Of a stretch of DNA of 64,000 nt, positions 8,253 to 16,929 are shown in pieces (position 1 is the first letter of the stretch; every line of letters begins with the position of its first letter). Source of the DNA: Ensifer adhaerens (GTDB lineage: Bacteria; Pseudomonadota; Alphaproteobacteria; Rhizobiales; Rhizobiaceae); assembly GCF_000697965.2 (NCBI RefSeq), contig NZ_CP015881.1, positions 496,001 to 560,000 of the forward strand, written 5' to 3'. The translations under genes were made by a program, and so were the position numbers. A model generated the notes under the pieces. It was not told where the DNA came from. It saw only the letters and a program-made list of their open reading frames with translations, and did no database searches.

Positions 8253-9497
8253 ATGTCGCGGCAGGGAAACGGCGGCAACAGGCTGCTCGCCATCAACAAT
8301 TACTTCTATCGCCGTGGCGGCGCGGAGGCGGTCTTTTTCGACCACATGAAGATGTTCTCGGACATCGGCTGGGACGTGGTGCCCTTCGCCATGCAGCACG
8401 AGGATAATGAAGCCTCGCCATGGTCCGAGTATTTCGTCTCCGAGATCGAGTATGGCCGGCGTACCAACCTCCTGCGCAAGGTGGCGCAGGCGGCGAGCGT
8501 CATCTACTCGCGCGAAGCGCAGAAGAACGTCAGCCGGCTGATCGAGCGCGCTCGGCCCTCCGTCGCCCATGCGCACAACGTCTACCATCATCTTTCGCCC
8601 GCGATCTTCTCGACGCTGAAGGCGGCCGGCATTCCAGTCGTCATGACCGCCCACGATCTGAAGCTCGCATGTCCCTCCTACAAGATGCTGCGTGACGGTG
8701 CCGTCTGCGAGGACTGTCGCGGCGGGCATATCTACAACGTCTTGCGTCATCGCTGCATCAAGGGGGAGACGACGCTGAGCGCGGTGGTGCTCGCTGAAAC
8801 CGTGGTCCACCGTGCGCTCGGTCTCTACCGCCACAAGGTGGACCGCATCGTCGTGCCGAGCAAATTCTATGTCGAGAAGCTGGTCGAGTGGGGCTGGCCG
8901 CGCGAACAGATGGTCCATATCCCGAACTTCGTCGATGTCGACGTCTATTCGGCCGACTGGGTCGAGGGCGACTATTTCGTCTTTGCCGGACGCCTGGCCC
9001 CGGAGAAGGGGCTGGCGACGCTGATCCGCGCGGCGGCCACATCGGGCCAACGGCTGGTGATCGCCGGAACCGGCCCCGAGGAAGCGATGCTGCGCCAGTT
9101 GGTTGCGCAAACCGGCGCCGACGTGACCTTTGCCGGCTATCTCTCAGGCCAGTCCCTGCATCGTCTGATCGGAGAATCCCGGGCGCTGGTTCTGCCTTCC
9201 GAATGGTACGAGAACGCGCCGATCAGCGTGCTTGAGGCTTATGCTTTGGGGCGACCGGTGATCGGCGCCTCGATCGGCGGCATTCCTGAAATGATCCGCG
9301 AAGGCGAGACGGGCATGACCGCGATTTCGGGCGACGCCGATGATCTCGCCCGCGTGCTCTCGACGATGGCCGGTCTGCCGGTTGCCGAACGCGCTGCGAT
9401 GGGTGCTTCGGGCCGACACTGGATCGCCAGTGAGTTCTCCGCGGCCGCCTATCGAGAAAGGACGGTCGACCTCTACTCCAGGCTGGGAGCGGTCTGA
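8253..9497 (+). CDS. Glycosyltransferase, GT4 family
   Basis: A 414-residue GT-B fold enzyme. The N-terminal acceptor half contains the GGAEAVFFDHMKMF segment. The C-terminal donor half has FAGRLAPEKGLATLI and the EX7E motif (ENAPISVLE) near residue 320, which marks retaining GT4 enzymes that use nucleotide sugars. Four cysteines in the acceptor half (ACPSYKMLRDG...CEDCRGGH) are of the kind seen in some rhizobial EPS glycosyltransferases. AGGAGG stands 5 nt before ATG 8253, only 8 bp after the deacetylase stop. It adds one sugar of the repeat unit on the cytoplasmic face; donor unknown. Confidence 0.88.
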   Translation: MSRQGNGGNRLLAINNYFYRRGGAEAVFFDHMKMFSDIGWDVVPFAMQHEDNEASPWSEYFVSEIEYGRRTNLLRKVAQAASVIYSREAQKNVSRLIERARPSVAHAHNVYHHLSPAIFSTLKAAGIPVVMTAHDLKLACPSYKMLRDGAVCEDCRGGHIYNVLRHRCIKGETTLSAVVLAETVVHRALGLYRHKVDRIVVPSKFYVEKLVEWGWPREQMVHIPNFVDVDVYSADWVEGDYFVFAGRLAPEKGLATLIRAAATSGQRLVIAGTGPEEAMLRQLVAQTGADVTFAGYLSGQSLHRLIGESRALVLPSEWYENAPISVLEAYALGRPVIGASIGGIPEMIREGETGMTAISGDADDLARVLSTMAGLPVAERAAMGASGRHWIASEFSAAAYRERTVDLYSRLGAV

Positions 9498-9649
9498 TCG
9501 CGTCCGGCATTAACGTTACGATACAATTTGTAGTAACCTGGGCTCGCCCTATGGTTTTCGGTCATTTATATAAGGGGTGAATGAAATATCTTGGCGATGA
9601 TTAAGTATATCGCCCTAGTAAACGGAACGGGCAACCTTCGAGGCGACAC
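9498..9649. promoter_or_regulatory. AT-rich intergenic region, probable promoter
   Basis: 152 bp separating two glycosyltransferase genes. It is much richer in A and T than its surroundings (TTATATAAG near 9567, ATTAAGTATAT near 9600) and contains a GGCGAT/ATCGCC inverted repeat around 9592-9613. This suggests a separate promoter for the downstream genes. No sigma factor consensus stands out. Confidence 0.4.
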
Positions 9650-10942
9650 ATGAGCAGAAAGCCTGATGTTTCGCGAAGTCATCGCCAGCAACAGCCGGTG
9701 ATTGCGCAGGAGATGGTGCAGACCGGACTGTCGGACGGAGCCGGCCGGCTGCCTCGACATAGCGCCGCGCTCGCAGGCCGGCAGCATGGCCACCCCGTTC
9801 AGAGCGGCGCGCTGGCCGCGCGCGGCGAGCGCAAGCGCGTGATGATGCTGGGCTTGCGCGGCATCCCCAACGTTCAGGGCGGCGTCGAGAAACACGTCGA
9901 AATGCTGGCGAGCAAGCTGCTCGGATACGGCTGGGACGTCGAGGTGGTCGGACGTCGTCGCTATCTGGAGGATCGCAACGCCTACGCCTGGAACGGCGTC
10001 GACGTCGTCCCTCTCTGGGCACCGCGCCGGATGGCGTTGGAAGCCATTGTACATACCTTCCTCGGTGTCTGGCTCGCCGCCTGGCGGCGCCCGGATGTCC
10101 TGCACATTCATGCCATCGGCCCCGCGCTGATGACGCCGCTTGCGCGCATGCTTGGGCTCAAGGTCGTGGTGACCCACCATGGCTACGACTATGACCGGCA
10201 GAAATGGGGCGGTTTCGCCAGGCGTACGCTGAAGCTCGGAGAGCGCCTCGGCATGCGGTTCTCGAACGGACGTGTGGCGATCTCGAAGGACATCGCCGAG
10301 ACGATGCATGCCCGGCACCATGTCTCCATGACACTGGTCCCGAACGGCGTCCAGGTCACTCCGCCGACCGGCGAGGCCGGCATTCTCGCGGAGTTCGGCC
10401 TGGAACGGCGGCGCTATATCCTGCTCGCTGCCCGGCTGGTTCCGGAAAAGCGACAGCTTGATCTCATCCGCGCTTTTGCCAAGTGCGACTTGGCCGATAC
10501 GAAGCTCGTTCTTGCCGGCGGCGCTGAATTCGAAACGCCCTACGTCAAGGAGGTGAGGGCGCTTGCGCGCGACGTGCCGGGCGTCGTGCTCACCGGCTTT
10601 CAGACAGGCGACAGGCTGGCGGAACTCTTCGACAATGCCGCCCTTTTCGTGTTGCCGTCCAGCCACGAAGGCATGCCGATTGCGCTGCTTGAGGCGATGG
10701 CCTACGGGCTGCCGGTCCTTGCAAGCGATATCGTCGCCAATCAGGAGATGGAGCTTGCGCCCGACGAGTATTTCCCGTTGGGCGACATCGACGCGTTGGC
10801 GTCCGGTATCGTGGAAAAACTCGCAGCCCCGCTCAGCGACGAGGAGGTGCGCGAGCGTGCGGCGCACGCGGAAGCTGCCTATAGCTGGACAAATGTGGCA
10901 CAAAGGACCGCGGCGGTGTATAGCGCGTTGCTGGCGAAATAG
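9650..10942 (+). CDS. Glycosyltransferase, GT4 family, with polar N-terminal extension
   Basis: A 430-residue protein. Residues 1-60 are polar and probably disordered. The GT-B fold starts near residue 63 (RVMMLGLRGIPNVQGGVEKHVEML, the opening seen in rhamnosyltransferase-type GT4 proteins) and ends with a donor half carrying AARLVPEKRQLDLI and EX7E (EGMPIALLE). A start at the ATG pair near 9840 would remove the extension, but GAGGCG precedes ATG 9650 and the region is open. It probably transfers one sugar to the lipid-linked repeat unit; donor unknown. Confidence 0.85.
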   Translation: MSRKPDVSRSHRQQQPVIAQEMVQTGLSDGAGRLPRHSAALAGRQHGHPVQSGALAARGERKRVMMLGLRGIPNVQGGVEKHVEMLASKLLGYGWDVEVVGRRRYLEDRNAYAWNGVDVVPLWAPRRMALEAIVHTFLGVWLAAWRRPDVLHIHAIGPALMTPLARMLGLKVVVTHHGYDYDRQKWGGFARRTLKLGERLGMRFSNGRVAISKDIAETMHARHHVSMTLVPNGVQVTPPTGEAGILAEFGLERRRYILLAARLVPEKRQLDLIRAFAKCDLADTKLVLAGGAEFETPYVKEVRALARDVPGVVLTGFQTGDRLAELFDNAALFVLPSSHEGMPIALLEAMAYGLPVLASDIVANQEMELAPDEYFPLGDIDALASGIVEKLAAPLSDEEVRERAAHAEAAYSWTNVAQRTAAVYSALLAK

Positions 10943-10943
10943 C

Positions 10944-10959
10944 CGGACGTTTGCGTCCG
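10944..10959. promoter_or_regulatory. Short hairpin just after glycosyltransferase stop
   Basis: CGGACG and CGTCCG form a 6-bp stem with a TTTG loop, starting 2 nt after the stop. No U-tract follows. It could protect the 3' end of the transcript. Confidence 0.35.
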
Positions 10960-11115
10960 CCGTGTCGCCGGCCGGAGCTTGCCCCGTGCGTTCACCACGC
11001 ACCGCTCTCCTCAAAAATGCGGCCGCGCCCCCGCAACGCGATGAACGCGCAGGCGCCGTCGCCGATCGTTCGATGATTGCCGTGCCTCGCACGCCTCCTG
11101 GAAGACAAGCCGACA

Positions 11116-11478
11116 ATGACTATCAAACGCGCCGCCAGCCTCTTCGCATGGATCCTCTTTGCCGTGATCGCCTATTCGACGATGTCGCCGCTCGACCTGC
11201 GGCCCCGCATCGGGCACCTGGTCCATCTCGAACGGTTCGGTGCCTTCGGCCTGCTGGGCCTGCTGTTCGCGATCGCCTATCCGAGGCGGCTGGGGCTCGT
11301 GCTGGTTCTGGTCTTTGCGACGGCCATCGGCTTCGAGCTGCTGCAGATGGTTTCGGCCGATCGCCACGCACGCGTGACGGATGTGATGGTCAAGCTTCTT
11401 GGCGGCGCCTGCGGCGTCTTTGGCGGCTGGTTCCTTCATCGCTTTCGCTTGCCGCTGCTGCGACTGCTGGGGCGGTAA
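11116..11478 (+). CDS. VanZ-like membrane protein
   Basis: A 120-residue protein with four predicted membrane helices. The pattern YSTMSPLDLRP...HLERFGAFGLLGLLFA...GFELLQMV matches the VanZ-like family (conserved H-E-x-x-G-F and E-L-x-Q). Such proteins are common in exopolysaccharide clusters, where their biochemical role is mostly undefined. I chose ATG 11116 because the upstream in-frame ATG at 11077 adds a polar segment with no homology to the family pattern. It stands between two glycosyltransferase genes. Confidence 0.75.
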   Translation: MTIKRAASLFAWILFAVIAYSTMSPLDLRPRIGHLVHLERFGAFGLLGLLFAIAYPRRLGLVLVLVFATAIGFELLQMVSADRHARVTDVMVKLLGGACGVFGGWFLHRFRLPLLRLLGR

Positions 11479-11495
11479 ACCAAAACGCAAAATAT

Positions 11496-11512
11496 CGCCG
11501 ATAAGATCGGCG
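11496..11512. promoter_or_regulatory. Hairpin between VanZ-like and glycosyltransferase genes
   Basis: CGCCGAT and ATCGGCG pair perfectly over 7 bp around a 3-nt loop, in the 77-bp gap before the next gene. No U-tract is present. A role in differential mRNA stability is possible. Confidence 0.35.
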
Positions 11513-11555
11513 GCAACCGGAGCAGGCCTGCGCTCCGTCGAGACTGGGGGATCGC

Positions 11556-12554
11556 GTGGCAGTATCCGTCATCATCAAGACGCTGAACGAAGAAAAGCGC
11601 ATCGCCGCGACCATTGAAAGCGCGCTGAAGGCGCTCGAAACCGTTGGCGGCGAGGTCATCGTCGCCGACAGCGGCTCCAGGGACAGGACGGTGGAGATCG
11701 CCTCGCGCTATCCGGTCGTGATTGCACAGATCAGCCCGCCGGCACTTCCGAGCTGCGGCATCGGCCCGCAACTCGGCTTCCAATACTCGCGCCACGCGCA
11801 TATCTGCCTGCTCGATGGCGACATGTTGCTGGACGACGATTTCCTCGAAGTGGCGGAAGCGTTCCTCGCCGACGACCCCGATGTGGCTGGTGTCACCGGC
11901 CATGTCCAGGAGATGCTGACCTCAAACCTTGAATTTTCCCGCCGGGTCACACGCAATTCCCCAGAAAACCGGATCGGCGCGATCGACCGCATGAATGGCG
12001 GCGGCCTCTATCGCCGGGCGGCGATCGAGGCGGTCGGTTACCTGTCGGACCGTAATCTGCACGGTTATGAGGAGTTCGACCTCGGCATCCGGCTCAGAAG
12101 TGCCGGCTTTAAGCTGCATCGCCTCGACCGACGCTTCGTCCAGCATTTCGGCCACACCGACAATTCCTATCGCCTGCTCGTGCGCCGCTGGAAGAGCAAG
12201 TATCTGTTCGGCATCGGAGAACTGCTGCGCGCCTCGCTCGGCCAGCCCTATTTCCTCCAGCTCATCAGAGAGCTGCCGGAGCTCAAGCTTTGGGCGCTGG
12301 TCTATCTCTGGTGGGCGGCGTCGCTTGCGATCCTGCTGTTCGTGCCCGATAAACTCCTTGCGCTCGGCATCGTTCTTGCGATCCTTGCCGGCGTGGTCGG
12401 GCTGATGAGCCTGCGCAAAGGCGGTTTCAGCATGGGGCTTTATACCGTCGTCGCCTGGTTCTTCCATGCAGCGGCGCTGCCGGTCGGCTTCTTCCGGGCG
12501 CGCCGAAAGCCTGACGCGCCGATCGAAAGCAAGCTGCTCGGGGCCCCGGCATGA
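11556..12554 (+). CDS. Glycosyltransferase, GT2 family, membrane-associated
   Basis: A 332-residue inverting GT-A enzyme. The N-terminal catalytic domain shows VSVIIKTLNEEKRI, the DSGSRDRTVEI nucleotide-binding stretch and a DxD-type metal site (LLDGDMLLDDD, near residue 90). The last 100 residues hold two to three hydrophobic helices that anchor it at the inner membrane. It starts at GTG 11556 after GGGGGA. Its stop overlaps the following hydrolase start (ATGATG), so synthesis of the two is linked. It probably adds a sugar to the growing lipid-linked unit. Confidence 0.85.
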   Translation: MAVSVIIKTLNEEKRIAATIESALKALETVGGEVIVADSGSRDRTVEIASRYPVVIAQISPPALPSCGIGPQLGFQYSRHAHICLLDGDMLLDDDFLEVAEAFLADDPDVAGVTGHVQEMLTSNLEFSRRVTRNSPENRIGAIDRMNGGGLYRRAAIEAVGYLSDRNLHGYEEFDLGIRLRSAGFKLHRLDRRFVQHFGHTDNSYRLLVRRWKSKYLFGIGELLRASLGQPYFLQLIRELPELKLWALVYLWWAASLAILLFVPDKLLALGIVLAILAGVVGLMSLRKGGFSMGLYTVVAWFFHAAALPVGFFRARRKPDAPIESKLLGAPA

Positions 12555-14719
12555 TGCGGCGGCCATTGCTGGTAGCCGCGGCAGCGCTTGCTGCTGTCTG
12601 CTCGCCGGCGCAGGCATCGGACCAGTGGCTTGCCGTGCAGGAAATTTCCCTCGAGTTCGAGGCTGGCAGCCCTCTCGATTTTTCGTCTTTCCTGCCGAAC
12701 GGCACGATCGATGCGGATCACCGCCTGGTCGCCGGTGCCGGCGGGCGGCTTGCCTTCGCGAAGTCGCCGGACAAGCCGGAGCGCATGCTCTGCGCATCGC
12801 TTGCCTGGAGCCCAGCCTCCGGCGGGTTTCCGGATCACGAAACGGCTGACCGCTACGCCCGGCAGCTGGCGATGCGCGGCTACAATCTCGCCCGGCTGCA
12901 TTTCGTCGATGGCAGCCTGATGTTCGGCCGGGACCGGGATTTCGATTTCGACCCCGAGACGCTCGACCGTGTCCACTACCTGCTGGCGGCGCTGAAGAAG
13001 AACGGCATCTACTGGATGATGGACGGCCTCTCGTCGCTGCGCGGCGTTTATGGCGGTTTTGACGATCGTTGGGACGATGGCGGTAACCTCAAGCTCGAGC
13101 TGTTTGTCGACGAGCGGGCGTTCGACCACTGGAAGCGCATGCAGGAGATGATCCTCGGGCGCGTGAACCCCTACACGGGCGTGGCGCCAATCCGCGACGA
13201 TGCGCTGGCGGTCGTCATTCTCGCCAACGAGAACGGCATGGAGTTCGACACCGTCGTGCACGATCGGCCGGGCAAGCCGCCCTATGATCCGCAGCTTGCC
13301 AAGCCGTTCAACGTGTGGCTCGCCAAACGCTACGGATCGACCGAGGCGCTCGCCAAGGCGTGGCCTGACCTCCGCCCGGACGAGACGATCGAGGCGAGAT
13401 CCGTGGCGCTGCCGGCGGACCGCTACGTCCCTGCTCCGCGGCTGCGCGACCTGCAGGCCTTCTTCACCGAGACGGAAGAGGCCACGACCGCGCGCATGAG
13501 CGAGGTGCTCCGCAGGCTCGGCTACCGCGGCTTGATCAGCAACTACAACAACTGGCCGACGGTGCAGGCGTCGCTCAGCCGCCGCGGCCTCGAAGCCGTG
13601 ACCATGAATACATATCACGACTGGGTCAGCGGCTACGCCCCGGGAAGCAAGACGACGCAGGTCAGCTCGATCGCCGACGGTGTTAATTATATCCGCATGA
13701 TCGCGGCAACGCGCTGGCTCGACCGGCCGTTCCTCGTCAGCGAATATGATCATCTGTTCTGGAACCGCTACCGCTACGAGGCCGGGCTGGCGATGCCGGC
13801 CTATGCGGCGCTGCAAGGTTGGGACGCGCTTTGCCGACATGGCCATGGCCCGATCGTTCTTTCCTATGGCGAGCCGTTCCCGCACAAGAAGGCGATGCTG
13901 CCTTATGCCATCGCGCTCGATCCCGTCGCGCGCGCCGGCGAGACGCTGTCGGCGCTTCTCTACCGGCGCGGCGACGTGGCGACCTCAGCCGTCACCGTCC
14001 CGTTTGCGGTACGTGGCGAGGAGGATCTTTCCGACGACATGCAGGCCCGCGAACCGGAACGCCTGACGGACCTGGCGTTGGTCGGGCGGATCGGTCTTGA
14101 AGACGTGAACCGGCTCGGCGATGTGCCGGCGGTGAAGCAACCGCGCCAGCAAGACAGCGAAGGGATACTCGGCAGCCTGCGCCAAAGCGGCGCGCTTTCT
14201 GATGAAAACGGTACCAGCATCGATACCGGCATTTACCAGAGCAGCACCGGCGAGATCCTGTTGAATCGCTTTGCCGGACAATTGCGCGTCGTCACCGACA
14301 AAACGGAGGCAGCCGCCTTCTCGACGCTGCGAGAGCCGATCGATCTTGGCCTGCTCAGGGTCGAGCGGGCCGATGGCAATGGGCTCGTTGCGCTCTCGGC
14401 GCTCGATGCGGATGGAGGGCTCGCAAGGGGCCGGCACCTACTGCTGATCTTTGCGACCGATGCACAAAACACCGGCATGGCGTTTCGCGACACCGAGGAG
14501 AAGGTGATCGAGGACTTTGGGCGGCTGCCGGTTCGGCTGCGTGAAGGCTATGTCGATCTGACGTTGGCGCGAACCGCAAAGAACTGGAGCGTTTCGCCCG
14601 TGGGCCTCGACGGCAAGGTGCATGCGCCGGTGGCGCAAGGCACGGGCGACGTCGCCTTCCGGCTCTCCAACAATGGGCCCTTCGGCCCAACCACCTATTT
14701 CCTCCTCGAATTGCGGTAA
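12551..14719 (+). CDS. Secreted glycoside hydrolase-like protein (clan GH-A type)
   Basis: A 722-residue protein with a Sec signal peptide (RRPLLVAAAALAAVCSPAQA, cleavage near residue 22). A TIM-barrel-like part spans about 90-430: a conserved RLHF strand near 115, the acid/base candidate Glu227 in ILANENG, and the nucleophile candidate Glu398 in FLVSEYDH. This Asn-Glu and later Glu arrangement is that of clan GH-A (GH5, GH39, GH42-like). The C-terminal 250 residues look beta-rich. Coupling to a glycosyltransferase suggests it trims or clears the polymer in the periplasm or outside, like other EPS-cluster hydrolases. The exact family and substrate are not recognisable. Confidence 0.75.
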   Translation: MMRRPLLVAAAALAAVCSPAQASDQWLAVQEISLEFEAGSPLDFSSFLPNGTIDADHRLVAGAGGRLAFAKSPDKPERMLCASLAWSPASGGFPDHETADRYARQLAMRGYNLARLHFVDGSLMFGRDRDFDFDPETLDRVHYLLAALKKNGIYWMMDGLSSLRGVYGGFDDRWDDGGNLKLELFVDERAFDHWKRMQEMILGRVNPYTGVAPIRDDALAVVILANENGMEFDTVVHDRPGKPPYDPQLAKPFNVWLAKRYGSTEALAKAWPDLRPDETIEARSVALPADRYVPAPRLRDLQAFFTETEEATTARMSEVLRRLGYRGLISNYNNWPTVQASLSRRGLEAVTMNTYHDWVSGYAPGSKTTQVSSIADGVNYIRMIAATRWLDRPFLVSEYDHLFWNRYRYEAGLAMPAYAALQGWDALCRHGHGPIVLSYGEPFPHKKAMLPYAIALDPVARAGETLSALLYRRGDVATSAVTVPFAVRGEEDLSDDMQAREPERLTDLALVGRIGLEDVNRLGDVPAVKQPRQQDSEGILGSLRQSGALSDENGTSIDTGIYQSSTGEILLNRFAGQLRVVTDKTEAAAFSTLREPIDLGLLRVERADGNGLVALSALDADGGLARGRHLLLIFATDAQNTGMAFRDTEEKVIEDFGRLPVRLREGYVDLTLARTAKNWSVSPVGLDGKVHAPVAQGTGDVAFRLSNNGPFGPTTYFLLELR

Positions 14720-14802
14720 GGAGTGGCGCGGCACATCGCTGGATCAATGAATGGCCACGATGTCAGTCTATGCTCCGCCCCTTTCACGTACAGGAGGTTG
14801 AG

Positions 14803-15222
14803 ATGAGAATATCGGAAGCCATGCATCCCGGCGCTCGCTGGATCTCTCCCGAAACCGATCTGAAGACAATCGCGCGTATCATGCGCGACGAGGACATCGG
14901 TGCGCTGCCGGTCGGCGAAAACGACCGCCTGATCGGCATGGTCACGGACCGCGACATTGCCTTGCGCGCCTTTGCCAACGGGCGGGACCCGGCGTCGATG
15001 ACGGCGCGGGACGTGATGACGAGGGATATCGTCTATTGCCGCACGGACGAGACGATCGAACATGCCGTTCATCTGATGGAGGCCAAGCAGGTGCGGCGTC
15101 TGCCGGTGATCGACCAGGACAAGCGCATGGTCGGTATGCTGTCGCTGGGGGACGTCTCCCATGCGGGCAGCCAGCAATTGTCGGGCGAACTCGCCAGAGC
15201 CGTCACGGCCCACCACGTCTAA
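14803..15222 (+). CDS. CBS-domain protein
   Basis: A 139-residue protein made of two CBS motifs (about 5-60 and 70-125), with the repeated patterns IGALPVGENDRLIGMVTDRDI and VRRLPVIDQDKRMVGMLSLGDV. Tandem CBS motifs (a Bateman module) bind adenosyl ligands such as AMP, ATP or SAM and usually act as regulatory sensors. No fused catalytic domain is present. A strong AGGAGG lies 5 nt before ATG 14803; the in-frame ATG at 14770 lacks one. It ends at a hairpin terminator before the convergent OmpW-like gene. The partner is unknown. Confidence 0.85.
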   Translation: MRISEAMHPGARWISPETDLKTIARIMRDEDIGALPVGENDRLIGMVTDRDIALRAFANGRDPASMTARDVMTRDIVYCRTDETIEHAVHLMEAKQVRRLPVIDQDKRMVGMLSLGDVSHAGSQQLSGELARAVTAHHV

Positions 15223-15240
15223 GGTCGGGCTCTACAGGAT

Positions 15241-15264
15241 GCGGCGCCTTTAAGAGGGCGCCGC
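15241..15264. terminator. Convergent-gene terminator hairpin
   Basis: GCGGCGCC and GGCGCCGC pair perfectly (8 bp) with an 8-nt loop, midway between the converging CBS and OmpW-like genes. A short T-rich stretch follows on the plus strand. Confidence 0.6.
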
Positions 15265-15285
15265 AAGCCGTTTCGTTTGGGGTCA

Positions 15286-15993
15286 TCAGAACCGGTAGCT
15301 GATACCGGTGCCGATGAGCCACGGATCGAGCTTGACCTTGCCGCTGACAGCACCGGCGCCGGGCAGGGTGGCGTTGACCTCCGGTTCCAGGAACAGCTTC
15401 TTCACGTCGAAGTTCAGGCCCCAGTGGTCGTCGAGCTTGATGTCGACGCCCGCCTGCAGCGCCACGCCAAAGGTGTTCTTCAGGTTGAAGCTGGAGAAAT
15501 CGCCGCGGGGCTTCTCGTTGTAGAACATCGTGTAGTTCACGCCTGCGCCGACATAGGGCTTGATCTCGTCGGTGACGTTGAAGTGGTACTGTAGCGTGAG
15601 CGTCGGTGGCAGCAGCCAGGCCTTGCCGATCTCGCCGAGGCCGGCGATCGAGCCGCTGCCGCGTGCCGTGTGTGGCGTCGTGCCGAGGATCAGTTCGGCG
15701 GCGATGTTGTCGGTGAAGAAATAGGTGATGTCGAGTTCCGGCACCACGGAATTGCTGACGCCGACCTTTTCGCCGTCGAGCGCGCTGCCGTTGAGATAGA
15801 GCGTGCCCTTGTCGTCAGGCAGGACAGCCAGTGCGCGGCCGCGGATCATCCACGGGCCTGGCTCGCTTGCGAGAGGCATTTCCGGTGCCGCGACCGCGCC
15901 CGACTCGGAGAGATCTGCCGCCGTCGCGAGCGCGAGCGGCGCCGCAAGCGCGGCGAAAAGGACGGCAGATGGCAGAATGGCGCGAGTAGGCAT
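15286..15993 (-). CDS. OmpW-family outer-membrane protein
   Basis: A 235-residue precursor with a signal peptide (ILPSAVLFAALAAPLALATAA). The mature part alternates polar and hydrophobic residues as in an 8-stranded barrel, with the OmpW features DITYFFTDNIAAELILG, TLTLQYHF, IKPYVGAGVNYT and the C-terminal aromatic (GTGISYRF) recognised by the BAM complex. OmpW proteins form narrow channels for small hydrophobic molecules. The start at ATG 15993 (GGGGG about 10 nt upstream) gives a proper signal peptide; an in-frame extension up to 16128 does not. It is monocistronic. Confidence 0.88.
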   Translation of the reverse strand: MPTRAILPSAVLFAALAAPLALATAADLSESGAVAAPEMPLASEPGPWMIRGRALAVLPDDKGTLYLNGSALDGEKVGVSNSVVPELDITYFFTDNIAAELILGTTPHTARGSGSIAGLGEIGKAWLLPPTLTLQYHFNVTDEIKPYVGAGVNYTMFYNEKPRGDFSSFNLKNTFGVALQAGVDIKLDDHWGLNFDVKKLFLEPEVNATLPGAGAVSGKVKLDPWLIGTGISYRF

Positions 15994-16185
15994 GATTTTC
16001 CGGACCCCCAGAAGAAGTTGAACATCGCCGGTCAGGGCGTTGGCGGCAGGGATTCTGCGGCCGACGGCACTATGCTCAACAGGGCGTCTCAGCGGTTGTC
16101 TTGGATCAATGCGCGCGCGAATCACCAAGCCCTTGGGGATAAAGGTGGATTCGGCTGAAGATGCGATATCCGCGCCAATCCCCTG

Positions 16186-16929
16186 TCAGGCGGGCATGCG
16201 CGGAATGCTGGCAAGAAGACGCTGTGTGTATGGGTGCTTCGGGGTGGCCAAAATGTCGCGGGTCTTGCCGCTTTCGACCACCTTGCCGCGCTCCAGAATG
16301 ACCATCTCCTCGCAGAGGGCCGCGACGACGCCGAGATCGTGCGAGACGAAAACCAGCGTCAGCTTCTCGGCGAGTGTCTTGAACAGCTCGACGATGCGGA
16401 TGCGGGTGGAAAGGTCGAGCGCGCTGACCGCCTCGTCGGCGAGTACGATCTGCGGTCGAGCGACGATGGCGCGGGCAATGGCGATGCGCTGGCGCTGGCC
16501 GCCGGAAAACTCGTGCGGGTAGCGGTGGAGTGCATCGGCAGGAAGCCCGACCGCTTCGAGCGCCGCGGTGACCGCCTGCGTCCGGTCACCCGGGATCCGC
16601 AGCGACCGCAGCGGCTCGCCGATAATGTCGATCACTCGCTGGCGCGGGTCGAGAGAGGAATAGGGGTCCTGGAAAACCGGCTGCACAGCACGACGATAGC
16701 GCTGCATGAAGGCGCTGCTGCCGGTGTCGAGGATCTCCTCGCCGAAGCGAATGCTACCGCTCGTCGGGCGAATGAGCCCGAGCATCAGTCGCAGCAGCGT
16801 CGTCTTGCCCGATCCGGATTCACCGACGAGACCGACGCTCACTCCCGGTCGCACCGATATCGAGACGTTGTCGAGGGTGGTCTGCTGGCGGGAATAGCCG
16901 AAGCTGACGTTTTGAAGATCGAGCATCAT
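16186..16929 (-). CDS. ABC transporter ATPase, OppF/DppF-like
   Basis: A 247-residue nucleotide-binding protein with Walker A (GESGSGKTTLLRL), Q-loop (FQDPYSSLDPRQR, with the SLDPR sequence typical of OppF/DppF), signature FSGGQRQRIAIARA, Walker B (IVLADEAVSALD) and H-loop (FVSHDLG). The C-terminus (PKHPYTQRLLASIP) is that of the peptide/nickel family. It is the last of five genes for one importer and overlaps the preceding ATPase gene by 4 bp. It powers uptake of oligopeptides or a similar solute; the exact ligand is not shown by the sequence. Confidence 0.9.
   Translation of the reverse strand: MMLDLQNVSFGYSRQQTTLDNVSISVRPGVSVGLVGESGSGKTTLLRLMLGLIRPTSGSIRFGEEILDTGSSAFMQRYRRAVQPVFQDPYSSLDPRQRVIDIIGEPLRSLRIPGDRTQAVTAALEAVGLPADALHRYPHEFSGGQRQRIAIARAIVARPQIVLADEAVSALDLSTRIRIVELFKTLAEKLTLVFVSHDLGVVAALCEEMVILERGKVVESGKTRDILATPKHPYTQRLLASIPRMPA

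Noticed and set aside
9566..11116. 516-codon minus-strand frame opposite a glycosyltransferase
   Set aside because: Composition typical of an antisense frame; the plus strand shows a complete GT4 domain with EX7E.
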